A stretch of 64,000 nucleotides of DNA from CAWJAP01 sp963834365 (GTDB lineage: Bacteria; Acidobacteriota; Vicinamibacteria; Vicinamibacterales; Vicinamibacteraceae): positions 62,001 to 126,000 of the forward strand of contig CAWIBS010000035.1 in assembly GCA_963834365.1 (NCBI GenBank), read 5' to 3'. The position numbers and the translations under genes were made by a program. The notes under the pieces were generated by a model. The model was not told the origin of the DNA, made no database searches, and saw nothing but the letters and a program-made list of their open reading frames with translations. Each line of letters begins with the position of its first letter. Position 1 is the stretch's first letter. Below are positions 19,477 to 28,554 of the stretch, in pieces.

Positions 19477-22400
19477 ATGTGCAGCGTTCCGGTGCTCTAT
19501 GCAACGAGCGAAGGCCAGACGCGACGCATCAGTGAGCGCCTGGCGCAGATTCTTCGCGAGCAGGGCCTGTCGAGCACGGCGATCGAGGTCTCGTCGGCCG
19601 AGGCTCGTGCGGTCGACTGGCCGCACGTGCGAGGCGCATTCGTCGCCGCCTCGCTGCACGCCGGACGGCACCAGCGCGCCGCGTGCCGGTTCGCCCGCGC
19701 GCACGCCGCAGAGCTCAGCGCCATTCCATCGGTGTTCGTCTCGGTCAGCCTGAGCGCGGCATCGAAGAACGAGCACGAGCGCGACGCCGCGCGAAAACTG
19801 GCCGACGGCTTCACCACGACCGCCGGTTGGAGGCCCTGGCAGGTCGCGTGCGTGGCCGGGAGGCTGGCCTACACCCAGTACGGGTTCCTCATCCGGTGGT
19901 TCATGAAGCGCATCGCGAAGAAGGAAGGCGGCCCGACCGACACGTCGCGCGATCACGAGCTGACCGACTGGTCTGCGGTCGAGCGGCTGGCCAGGGACCT
20001 GGCCGACGGGTTCGCCTCGAGACGACTCGTGCCTCAACGCTCTCGAAGGTGGGGTAATCGTCGCGACGCAGGCCTCGGAGCGCTCCAGATGAGCACCAAC
20101 TCCGCCAGTTCTCAGCCGGTGATCGACGACGCTGGCGTCGATGTCCTGCTGCGTGACGGATCGTCGGTCCGGCTCCGCCGCGTCGGCCCGGGCGATGACG
20201 AGCGGATTCGACGCTTCTTTGCAGAACTGTCCCAAGAGAGCAGGTACTTCCGCTTCTTCGCGCTCGGAATACCGACCGAGGCGATGCTGGCGTCGAGCCT
20301 TGGGCTCGACCTCCGTTCCCTGTCGCTCATCGCGGAGCGCGGACGCGACATCTGCGCGATTGCCACCTGGGGACGCCAGTCGGTCGACTCGCCCGTCGCC
20401 GAGGTCGCCTTCGCGGTCGCGGACCGCCTGCACGGCTTCGGGGTGGGCACACGCATGCTCGAGCGGCTGGCCGAGCTCGCACGACCCGCGGGCATCGCGC
20501 GCTTCGAGGCATGGGTGCTCCCGGCGAACTCCGACATGCTGCACGTGTTTCGCGACTCCGGCTTCCGTCTGACGAACGAGCTCGATCAGGCCGTCTGCCA
20601 CCTCGTTCTGGACCTGCGGGAGACGGAGAGCTATCTCGAGAGCGCCGCGGCACGCGCGCGCCACGCCGCGACCGCGTCCATCGCCCCATTCTTCACACCG
20701 TCCGTCGTCGCGGTCGTCGGCGCCTCGCGGACGCGCGGCAAGCTGGGCGGCGAGATCTTCCAGGCAATTCGCGACGGCGGCTTCACGGGCCGGGTCGTTC
20801 CCGTCAATCCGGCCGCCTTCGAGGTTGCGGGCGTTCCGGCCGTACCGTCGGTCGGTGCGATCGCCGGCCCGGTCGATCTCGCCGTGATTGCGGTGCCGGC
20901 CGCGCAGGTCGAAGCCGTCGTGGATCAATGCCTCGCACGGGGCATCAGGGCACTCGTCGTCATCAGCGCGGGCTTTGGTGAAGCGAGCGACGACGGCCGC
21001 GCGCGGGAAGCGCGGCTCGTCGAGAAGGTCCGCGCGGCCGGCGCACGGCTCATCGGCCCGAACTGCATGGGTCTCATCAACACCGACCCTGCAATCACGC
21101 TCAACGCGAGCTTCGCCCCGACCATGCCGCCAGCCGGTGATGTCGCGTTCCTGTCGCAGAGCGGCGCTCTGGGGCTGGCGCTGGCGCGTTACGCGCGCCA
21201 ACTGGACCTGGGCATCTCCACCTTCGTGTCCATCGGGAACAAGGCCGACGTGTCCGGCAACGACCTCCTGCAGTACTGGGCCGACGACCCGCGCACGCGG
21301 GTCATCCTGCTCTATCTCGAGAGCTTCGGGAATCCGCGCAACTTCGCCCGCATTGCGCGCCGCGTCGCGCGCCAGAAGCCCATTGCCGCGGTGAAAGCCG
21401 GGCGTTCTGGCGCCGGCGCCCGGGCGGCCTCTTCCCACACCGGCGCCATGGCGAGCGACGATCGGGTCGTCGAGGCGCTGTTCGAGCAGGCGGGCGTCAT
21501 CCGCACCCGAACACTCGAGGAGCTCTTCGAGGTCGGCACGCTCCTCGACCACGCGCCCCTCCCGCCGGGCACGCGCGTGGGGATTGTCAGCAACGCCGGA
21601 GGCCCGGCGATTCTCGCCGCTGACGCGTGCGAGGCCGAAGGGCTGGCGGTGGCCTCGCTGACACAGCCTACCGTTGCGCGGTTGCGCGAGGTCGTGCCGG
21701 CGGCGGCGAGCGTCACCAATCCCGTGGACCTGCTGGCCTCGGCTTCCGCCGAGGACTACCGGCACGCGCTGTCGCTGCTGCTGCGCGACCCGAACGTCGA
21801 CAGCGTGATCGCGCTGTACGTCCCCGTTCTCGCCGACGATGCGGGCGCGGTCGCGGCGGCGATTGGCGCGGCGGCGCGCGAGGCGCGCGAGAAGCCCCTG
21901 CTGGCGACGTTTCTCGATGCGCAGGGTGTTGCCGGGCGGCTCAGCGGGGTTCCATGCTTTGCCTTCCCCGAGTCGGCCGCACGCGCCCTCGGCCGGGTCG
22001 CGCGCTATGCCTCGTGGCGCGCCCGGCCCCTTGGCGACGTGCCGGAGCTGACGGCCTTCGACGGCTGCCGCGTCCGCGAGCGCGTCGACGCGGCGCTTGC
22101 GGGCGGTGGCGGATGGCTGGGCCAGCCTGAGGTGACAGCCGTTCTCGAAGCGGCCGGCATCGTCCTCCAGCCTGCGCGACTGGCGCGTTCGCTGCCGGAG
22201 GCCATCGCCGCGAGCAGAGACCTCGGATTCCCGGTAGCACTGAAGGCACAGGGTCCGACGCTCGTTCACAAGACCGAAATCGGCGGTGTCCGCCTGGGCC
22301 TGCGCGACGAAGCGGAGATCGAAGCGGCGTGGTCGGATCTGGCTGGCCGCCTGGGGTCGTCGCTCGAAGGTGCCCTCGTGCAATACATGGCGCCCGACGG

Positions 22401-22779
22401 ACCGGAGATGCTGGTGGGTGCCGTTCAGCACCCATTGTTCGGTCCGGTCGTGGCGTGTGGCGCGGGCGGCGTCCTTGCCGAGCTCGTCCAGGACACCCTG
22501 TTTCGTCTGACGCCACTGACCGACGTCGATGCCGCGGACATGGTCGACGAGCTGAAATGCGCGCGGCTGCTGCGAGGGTACCGGGGCAGGCCATCGGCCG
22601 ACGAGCAGGCCCTGAAAGAGTTGTTACTGCGCGTGTCGGCGCTGGTCGATGCCTGCCCCGCCATTCAGGAGCTCGACCTGAATCCGGTCCGCGTGCTGCC
22701 GAAAGGGCTCGCAATCCTCGACGCCCGGCTTCGTGTCGACCGCCCAACCATCCGCTCGTCGCGGCGGATCTGGTATTGA
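19477..22779 (+). CDS. Fusion: flavodoxin (HemG-like) domain + GNAT acetyltransferase + ADP-forming acetate-CoA ligase
   Basis: The ATG at 19477 has a GGAGG ribosome site. Residues 1-180 are a flavodoxin/HemG-like domain (VPVLYATSEGQTRRISERL; GWRPWQVACVAGRLAYTQYG). Residues about 220-390 are a GNAT domain (VRLRRVGPGDDERIRRFF; FGVGTRMLERL). The rest is the NDP-forming acyl-CoA synthetase: CoA-binding VVAVVGASRTRGKLGGEIF, RLIGPNCMGL, phospho-His region SHTGAMASDD, and an ATP-grasp domain ending IQELDLNPVRV. The ligase makes ATP from acetyl-CoA, ADP and phosphate; the GNAT part may acetylate proteins. GNAT-ligase fusions are known, but the flavodoxin extension is unusual. A second Met (MSTNSASSQP, about residue 208) could be an internal start if the two parts were once separate genes. 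Confidence 0.85.
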   Translation: MCSVPVLYATSEGQTRRISERLAQILREQGLSSTAIEVSSAEARAVDWPHVRGAFVAASLHAGRHQRAACRFARAHAAELSAIPSVFVSVSLSAASKNEHERDAARKLADGFTTTAGWRPWQVACVAGRLAYTQYGFLIRWFMKRIAKKEGGPTDTSRDHELTDWSAVERLARDLADGFASRRLVPQRSRRWGNRRDAGLGALQMSTNSASSQPVIDDAGVDVLLRDGSSVRLRRVGPGDDERIRRFFAELSQESRYFRFFALGIPTEAMLASSLGLDLRSLSLIAERGRDICAIATWGRQSVDSPVAEVAFAVADRLHGFGVGTRMLERLAELARPAGIARFEAWVLPANSDMLHVFRDSGFRLTNELDQAVCHLVLDLRETESYLESAAARARHAATASIAPFFTPSVVAVVGASRTRGKLGGEIFQAIRDGGFTGRVVPVNPAAFEVAGVPAVPSVGAIAGPVDLAVIAVPAAQVEAVVDQCLARGIRALVVISAGFGEASDDGRAREARLVEKVRAAGARLIGPNCMGLINTDPAITLNASFAPTMPPAGDVAFLSQSGALGLALARYARQLDLGISTFVSIGNKADVSGNDLLQYWADDPRTRVILLYLESFGNPRNFARIARRVARQKPIAAVKAGRSGAGARAASSHTGAMASDDRVVEALFEQAGVIRTRTLEELFEVGTLLDHAPLPPGTRVGIVSNAGGPAILAADACEAEGLAVASLTQPTVARLREVVPAAASVTNPVDLLASASAEDYRHALSLLLRDPNVDSVIALYVPVLADDAGAVAAAIGAAAREAREKPLLATFLDAQGVAGRLSGVPCFAFPESAARALGRVARYASWRARPLGDVPELTAFDGCRVRERVDAALAGGGGWLGQPEVTAVLEAAGIVLQPARLARSLPEAIAASRDLGFPVALKAQGPTLVHKTEIGGVRLGLRDEAEIEAAWSDLAGRLGSSLEGALVQYMAPDGPEMLVGAVQHPLFGPVVACGAGGVLAELVQDTLFRLTPLTDVDAADMVDELKCARLLRGYRGRPSADEQALKELLLRVSALVDACPAIQELDLNPVRVLPKGLAILDARLRVDRPTIRSSRRIWY

Positions 22780-22911
22780 CCGGGCACGAGCGTCGTGACC
22801 ATCGACGTGAACACCACGTATCGGCCGCTTCCGCTCAGTTGAAACTCGGTGTCGCTCGCCGTGCCCGCGACCCCGACGAGACTGGTGTTCCCCGTGGGAA
22901 TGCGAGTCCGG

Positions 22912-23406
22912 CTAAGCGCTCGCCGCCGCCGGTTCGTGACGGGATTCGCGGGTTCCCAGCGAGCGATGCGGGACGGTCAGCACGGGGCAGAGGGCCTGGC
23001 GCACCACCCGCTCGGCGACGTTGCCGAGGAGCAGGTGCCTGAGCGGTCCGTAGCCATGCGTCCCCATGACGATGAGGTCGGCCCTGAAAGCCGTGGCAAA
23101 CCCCAGGATACGGGCGTGGGGCACTCCGACAACCACCGTGCGCGTGATCCGCACCGGATCGATGGCCCGAGTAGGTGCAATTCGCGCCAGCCTCTCCTCT
23201 GCCTCTGTCATCCAGTCACGTGCGAGTGCATCGAAGTCGACCGCCATGGCTTCAGGCGCCCAGCTCTATTGGAGCGGCTCCGGGACCACGTGCAGCAAGT
23301 GCAGTCGGCTGCCCGACGTGGCCGCGATGTCGCAGGCCATGCGCCAGGCCTCATCCGACGTCTCGCTGAAGTCGACAGGAACCACGATGTTCTTGAACGT
23401 GCCCAT
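22912..23406 (-). CDS. Universal stress protein (UspA family) with an in-frame amber codon
   Basis: Starting at ATG 23406 (AGGAGGAG ribosome site), the frame reads MGTFKNIVVPVDFSETSDEA and HLLHVVPEPLQ, then an in-frame TAG at 23266-23268. It continues without frame change through DLIVMGTHGYGPLRHLLLGN and VAERVVRQALCPVLTVP, the ATP-binding GxGxxG(S/N) block of nucleotide-binding USPs. Total 164 codons, the normal length for the family. The stop sits where relatives usually have a polar residue, and CAG to TAG is one change. Either a sequence error or a recent null allele. Confidence 0.8.
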
Positions 23407-23470
23407 GACTCCTCCTGCTGGCATCTACGAGCTGGTGAACACGGCGTGCGCGTGTACCCGCCCGAGCAAT

Positions 23471-23486
23471 TGCACGCCCCGTGCCG
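23471..23486 (-). promoter_or_regulatory. Predicted sigma-54 promoter of the universal stress protein gene
   Basis: Read on the minus strand: CGGCACGGGGCGTGCA. The -24 GGCACG is perfect and the spacing is ten, with a G instead of T in TTGC. It is 65 bp upstream of the ATG at 23406. Confidence 0.6.
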
Positions 23487-23684
23487 AGGGTCGATGCCGC
23501 CGTTGTCGACATCCGTGCATGCCTGCTCGGCTGCGGACGTCTGCGGGATGCGGAATTCTTCGCAGCCATGGGCAGGAATCCGCGGACCTGGGTGTCTGGG
23601 CGACGCCCTCGTTGGAAACGGATCTGCACCCTATCGATCAACCGCGAACCGCGGCGAGCCGAGCCGATGGGGGGCCGTGCGCGA

Positions 23685-24692
23685 TCACGCGATGACACGC
23701 GTGGCGATGGCCAGGTAAGTGGCGATCGACAGCAGGTCTTGAGTCACCGTCGCCAAGGGACCGCTCCCGAGCGCGGGATCGGCTCCCGCCCGGTCGAGGA
23801 TCCAGGGGAAGACCATCGCGACGGCCGATGCAATCGAACACGCCGCGAGCACCGAGAGCGACACGGCCGCGGCGACATCGGCGCGCTGCCACCACCATAG
23901 CGTCAGCGGGAAGAATGCGACGGCCAGCGCCAGCGCGACCAGCCATCCGGTCACCAGCTCGCGCCAGACCACGCGACGCATCGGCACGCCGACCGAGAGA
24001 CCGCGGACGAACAGCGTCTCCGTCTGTGTGCCCACGGCATCCGCGAGATACACGACCCCGGGGACGAAGAACGCCACGACCACGTGCCGCTCGAGCTCGG
24101 CCTGGTATGCCGAGACCATGTGGGCCGACAGCGCCATGCCGGTCACGCCCGCCACGAGCCAGGGCACCCGGTGCCAGAAGCGCCGGCCGACGGGTTCCTC
24201 GAGCGCGTGCCGGGCGCGCGAGCTGGCCGCGAGGAAGCCGCCGAGGCGCGCGACGTCCTCGTCGTGCTCGTCGAGGAGCGTCTCGAGGAGCCGTTGCGGC
24301 GAGATGACGCCGATGAAACGTCGCTCATCATCGACGACGGCCAACGCGCTCTCTCCGCGCGTGACGGCCTGCCATGCGGCGACTTCCTGATCCGTGCCGG
24401 GCGAGACCAGCGGGGGGGCGCCGTCCATGAGCCCGGTCAGCGGCTGCTCGGCTGGCACCGCCAACAGGTCCTCGAGACGAACGACACCGACGAGGCGTTC
24501 AGCCTCGCAGACGATCACGAGGGAGACGCTGTCGAACCGTCGGGACGTCAGCGTGTCGCGCACGGCGCCGGCCAGGTCCGTCGGCCTGGCAACTGGCACG
24601 TTGCGCGAGGCGAGACGCTCGGCGGACTGGTGCGCCGCCCGCTGTGCGGCCGTGGCGAGGGGCTCGATGCGCAAGGAAGCGGAGGGCGGCAT
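23685..24692 (-). CDS. MgtE-like divalent cation transporter lacking the N-terminal superhelical domain
   Basis: The chosen start is the ATG at 24692, because the sigma-54 promoter lies just upstream and would exclude the longer reading. Residues about 30-150 form a CBS pair (SLVIVCEAERLVGVVRLEDL; ALAVVDDERRFIGVISPQRL). Five membrane helices of the MgtE pore domain follow, with ADAVGTQTETLFVRGLSVG and DPALGSGPLATVTQDLLSIA. Full-length MgtE has a roughly 130-residue N-domain that gates by Mg2+; it is missing here, so only the CBS module could gate. Role inferred: Mg2+ or Co2+ movement under stress. Intact, 335 residues. Confidence 0.8.
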   Translation of the reverse strand: MPPSASLRIEPLATAAQRAAHQSAERLASRNVPVARPTDLAGAVRDTLTSRRFDSVSLVIVCEAERLVGVVRLEDLLAVPAEQPLTGLMDGAPPLVSPGTDQEVAAWQAVTRGESALAVVDDERRFIGVISPQRLLETLLDEHDEDVARLGGFLAASSRARHALEEPVGRRFWHRVPWLVAGVTGMALSAHMVSAYQAELERHVVVAFFVPGVVYLADAVGTQTETLFVRGLSVGVPMRRVVWRELVTGWLVALALAVAFFPLTLWWWQRADVAAAVSLSVLAACSIASAVAMVFPWILDRAGADPALGSGPLATVTQDLLSIATYLAIATRVIA

Positions 24693-24708
24693 CACTGATG
24701 GGGACGCT

Positions 24709-24724
24709 CGCAACTTCGCTGCCA
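24709..24724 (-). promoter_or_regulatory. Predicted sigma-54 promoter of the MgtE-like gene
   Basis: Minus strand TGGCAGCGAAGTTGCG: near-consensus -24 (TGGCA) and -12 (TTGCG) with exact spacing. It lies 16 bp before the ATG at 24692 and is divergent from the promoter at 24896. Confidence 0.72.
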
Positions 24725-24895
24725 GCCGGCGAGGCCGCGCACACGGTCGACGTGCGAGCCGGACTTTGGCGTACGAACCCCCATCGCGCATCGCGCGGCC
24801 GGCACGTGCGGAATAGTCAGCGGGCGCCCGCGAACTTCCTCGCGCCGTCCGACGTGCTGCTTACTTCGATGGCCAGGCATTCGCGAGAAACGGTG

Positions 24896-24911
24896 CGGCA
24901 TCGAGATTGCT
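24896..24911 (+). promoter_or_regulatory. Predicted sigma-54 promoter of the alcohol dehydrogenase gene
   Basis: CGGCATCGAGATTGCT: GGCA at -24, perfect TTGCT at -12, ten bases between GG and GC. It is 48 bp upstream of the ATG at 24960. Confidence 0.7.
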
Positions 24912-24959
24912 TCGTGCCTTGCTGGTGGGCTCGAGCCCGCTACTCACGAAGGAGCCGAG

Positions 24960-26076
24960 ATGAGCACGATGAGGGCAGTGGCGTTCCGAGGCACGAACCA
25001 GCTGGTGCTCGAGGATCGGCCGAAGCCTCAGCCGAAGGCTGGGCAGGCCGTGATCCGCATCACGACGACGACGATCTGCGGCACCGACGTGCACATCGTC
25101 AAAGGCGAGTACCCGGTGCGGCCGGGACTGGTCCTCGGACACGAGCCCGTCGGGGTCATCGAGGCGCTCGGTGAAGGGCTCGAGCCCGAGTATCAGGTCG
25201 GACAGCGCGTGATCGTCGGCGCGATCACGCCATGCGGTCAGTGCTTCTACTGTTTGAATGGCTCGCACTCGCAATGCGGCGGACCGCTCGGCGGCTGGCG
25301 GTTCGGCAACACGATCGACGGCGCCTGGGCAGAGTACCTCCTCGTCCCTGACGCCCGCGCCAATCTGGCGCACATTCCGGACGACTCTCACCGACGAGCA
25401 GGTCGTGCTCGTGCCCGACATCTTCTCGACGGGACTGAGCGGGGCGGAAAGCGGCAACGTCAAGGTGGGCGATGCGGTGGCGGTCTTCGCCCAGGGCCCC
25501 ATCGGACTCTGCGCGACGCTCGGCGCGAAGCTGCGCGGCGCGGGCCTCATCATCGGCGTGGATTCCGTTCCCGAGCGCCTCGAGATGGCCAGGCGCTTCG
25601 GCGCCAACGTCGTCGATCAACCACCGCGAGCAGGACCCGGTCGCCGCAATCAAGCGGCTGACGGGCGGGCGCGGCGCCGACGTGACCATCGAGGCGCTCG
25701 GGACGGCAGGAGACCTTCGAGAATGCCCTTCGCGCGACGAGGCCCGGCGGGACGCGTGTCGAGCCTGGGCGTCTACTCGGGCAAGCTCGTCGCGCCCTAC
25801 GAGGCGATCTACGCCGGCCTCGGCGATCAGCGCATCGTCACGACGCTCTGTCCGGGCGGCAAGGAGCGGATGCGGCGGCTGATGGAGATGGTGGCGCAGG
25901 GCCGCGTCGATCTGAGCCCGCTCATCACCCATCGCTTCGCGCTCGAGGACATCCACGAAGCCTTCGAGGTGTTCAGCCAGCAGCGCGAAGGCGTGCTGAA
26001 AGTCGCGATCTCGCCCGCAGCGGCGGTCGATCGACGGCAGGCCGAGGCGGCGAGGAAGGCCACGGTCATTGCCTGA
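24960..26076 (+). CDS. Zinc-dependent alcohol dehydrogenase (secondary-alcohol type), four frameshifts
   Basis: After an AAGGAG ribosome site the protein begins MSTMRAVAFRG. Zinc ligands appear in ICGTDVHIVKGE and GHEPVG, and the structural-zinc cysteines in CGQCFYCLNGSHSQC. The NAD(P) fold is AQGPIGLCATLGAKLRGAGL. Frame breaks near 25388, 25616, 25705 and 25752 are each cured by deleting one base, giving an unbroken alignment-like sequence through INHREQDPVAAIKRLTGGRG and VSSLGVYSGKLVAPYEAIYA. It resembles isopropanol/formaldehyde-type dehydrogenases that interconvert small alcohols and carbonyls. The sigma-54 promoter and neighbours suggest a role in redox balancing when respiration is limited. 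Confidence 0.8.
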
Positions 26077-26127
26077 CGATGGCGCGGGCGCGATCGGGCC
26101 ACGAAAGAAGGAGGGACTCTTGACTGA

Positions 26128-26150
26128 GGGCGGGCCATGGCCCGCCCTTT
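26128..26150 (+). terminator. Rho-independent-type terminator after the alcohol dehydrogenase gene
   Basis: A perfect 20-bp palindrome, GGGCGGGCCATGGCCCGCCC (26128-26147), is followed by TTTC. It ends the dehydrogenase unit 52 bp after its stop codon. Confidence 0.6.
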
Positions 26151-26356
26151 CGCTCAGCGAGCCGCATCGCCAACGAGAACGGTCACGCGCGGGTGCAGTC
26201 CACCATCGAGGCTAAGCCCTGAGTTCACTCGTGTTGCCGTAGTGCTCCGGCTCCCGGTCACGCGGGCACAGCGAATGCACCCGCATGCAACATGGCACTC
26301 GCGAAAGCGCTGACCCTTCCGGGCGACAGCATCATCCTCGAACCGGCTCCCGGACG

Positions 26357-27596
26357 ATGAGCGATCGGCCTCCGGGTTCCGGAAGTTCACGGACACGTCA
26401 GCCGTGGCTTCGAGGCGGTGCGCGAGGCGTTCGTCGAGAACTTCGCTCGGAGGCGTGAACTGGGCGGCGCCTGCTGCGCCTATCACCACGGCGAGAAGGT
26501 CGTCGACCTGTGGGGCGGTGTGCGGAACAAGCTGACCGGCGAGCCGTGGGAGCAGGACACCATGGTGCTCGTCTACTCGGCCACCAAGGGTCTGGCGGCC
26601 ATGACCCTCGCCCTCGCCCACTCACGAGGCTGGCTCGACTACGAAGAGCGCGTCGCCACGTACTGGCCCGAGTTCGCGCAGCAGGGCAAAGAGAAGATCA
26701 CCGTCCGCCAGCTCCTCGCGCACCAGGCGGGGCTGTTCGCCTTCGATGAGCCCGTCGATCGCAGCGTGGTCGCCGACCTGGATCGCCTGGCGGTCGTGCT
26801 CGCCCGTCAGAAGCCGGCGTGGGAGCCCGGGACGCGTCAGGCCTATCACGCCATCACCCTCGGGTTCTATGAAAGCGAGCTGCTGCGCCGGGTGGATCCA
26901 CGGCATCGCAGCCTCGGACAGTTCTTTCAGGACGAGATCGCGACGCCGCTCGGGCTGGACGTCTACATCCGCGCTGCCGGAGGAGATCCCGAACTCTCGT
27001 CTCGCCACACTTGCGCCGCCCAGGCCGATCGACATGCTGCTCGGCTTCCCGCTTCGACTGACGCTGGACGGGATGAATCGTCGTTCGAACATCTACCGGG
27101 CGCTCATGACGAATCCGGGCTTCGCGGTGGCCCATCGACGAGCAGCGCGTGTACGCGCGCAATCTCGAAGTGCCGTCCGGCGGTGCGGTTGGCACGGCGC
27201 GAGCCATCGCGCACGCCTACGGCGTCTTCGCGGCGGGAGGACGGGAGCTGGGGCTGCGCCAGGAGACGCTGGACTTGCTGGCCGCACCGGCGATTCCTCC
27301 AACGCGCGGGTTTCATGACGAATGCCTGAAGGGCGAGCGTGCAGTTCTCGCTGGGCTTCATGAAGCCGAGCCCCGTCTGGCGGTTCGGCAGCGCGCGCTC
27401 GTTCGGGTCTCCTGGGTCCGGAGGCTCTCTCGGCTTTGCCGATCCGACGGCCGGCATCGGATACGCGTACGTGACCAGCCAGATGGGGACGCGACTGACC
27501 GGCGACCCCCGCGATGTGGCGCTCAGAGACGCGCTCTACTCCGCTCTCCAGGTGTCAGAGGGGCTGCAGGCGACTCGAGAAAGGAGGGCATCATGA
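26357..27596 (+). CDS. Class C beta-lactamase-related serine hydrolase (EstB-like), frameshifted
   Basis: The SxxK motif is YSATKGLAAM, the tyrosine motif RQAYHAITLGFYE, and the third motif probably FGSPGSGGSLGFADP. The C-terminus (IGYAYVTSQMGTRLTGDPR) is typical of this esterase/beta-lactamase family. No signal peptide, so probably cytoplasmic. Breaks near 26976, 27130 and 27330 each need one base removed. Another near 26372 would join the body (FEAVREAFVENF, otherwise lacking an ATG) to the ATG at 26357, which is the start given here with moderate confidence. The stop overlaps the next ATG (ATGA at 27593), so the two genes are coupled. Confidence 0.72.
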
Positions 27597-28454
27597 CGAC
27601 CATCAAGGCCTTCATCACGAGGCACCCGGTGCCGACCTACTTCGCCCTCACGTTCGCCATCTCGTGGGGCGGCTTCCTCCTGGTCATCGGCGGTCCTGGC
27701 GGATTCCCGGGCACCAGCGGCCAAATCGACCCGCTGTTCCCGTTCGTGGTCCTGGCGATGCTCGCCGGCCCCAGCGTCGCAGGCATCCTGTTGACCGGCC
27801 TCGTCGATGGAAGGGCGGGGCTTCGCGAGTTTCTCTCCCGGTTGCTCAAGTGGCGGGTGGGCGCTCGCTGGTACGCGGTCGCGCTCCTGCCCGCCCCGCT
27901 CCTGGCGACGGCGGTACTCCTTGCGCTTCGCTGCTCTCGCCTGAGTTCCTCCCGGGCATTTTCGCCACGAGCGACAAGGCCACTCTTCTGCTGTTCGGTA
28001 TCGCGGTGGGGCTGGCGGGCGTCTTCGAGGAGCTCGGCTGGACGGGGTTCGCCGTGCCGAGCTGAGGCGGCGTTACGGTGTCCTGACGACCGGGCTCATC
28101 GTCGGCGTCCTGTGGGGGGCGTGGCATTTCCTCGTCGTCGTCTGGGGAATCGGCACGCCTCCGGAGCGCTTCCGCTGGCCCTCTTCCTGCTCCTCGACCT
28201 CCTCTCGCTTCCTGCCGGCCTACAGGGTGCTCATGGTGTGGGTCTACGACCGTACTGGGAGCCTGCTCGTCGTGATGCTGATGCACGCGAGTCTCACAGC
28301 CAGCACGGTGATCTCTTCGCCTCTGGCGTACAGGCGTGCCCTTCTTGACATATGACTCGCGTTGGCCGCCGCGCTGTGGATCGTCGTTGCGGCGGTCGCC
28401 GTGACCGACCGAGGGCAGCTCTCGCGACAGCGGCCCGCGAGGCAGGCGGCCTGA
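27593..28454 (+). CDS. CPBP (CAAX-type) intramembrane protease-family membrane protein, heavily frameshifted
   Basis: It begins MTTIKAFITRHPVPTYFALT after AAGGAGGGC and shows helices FALTFAISWGGFLLVIGGPG and FVVLAMLAGPSVAGILLTGL. The family signature EExxG is present as FEELGWTGFAVP and the second motif as GVLWGAWHFLVVV, with a third helix MLMHASLTAS. Coding continues into LALAAALWIVVAAVAV before the TGA at 28452. At least five indels, both insertions and deletions, interrupt it, more than in any other gene of this length here, so a real pseudogene is possible. Members cleave membrane substrates or serve as bacteriocin immunity proteins. Confidence 0.65.
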
Positions 28455-28554
28455 GGGTATCGACGCGCGGCATTCGCGGGGCGTTGCGGCGGCCAAGCGC
28501 CGCGCCGCACGTGTCGCTCCCCCGCATCCCAGCCGCGCCGGGCAGGAGCTCTCG

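Noticed and set aside
19150..22431. A 1093-codon minus-strand frame opposite the acetate-CoA ligase gene
   Set aside because: Its composition (Arg/Glu/His-rich with no family motifs) is that of an antisense shadow of a GC-rich gene, whereas the plus strand encodes recognisable domains throughout.
26300..26330. TGGCACTCGCGAAAGC upstream of the serine hydrolase at 26357
   Set aside because: The -24 element looks good, but GG and GC are eleven bases apart, which sigma-54 tolerates poorly.
28506..28525. Possible sigma-54 promoter before the phosphotransferase/kinase gene
   Set aside because: GG-N10-GC pairs occur by chance in this GC-rich stretch and none has TTGC at -12.
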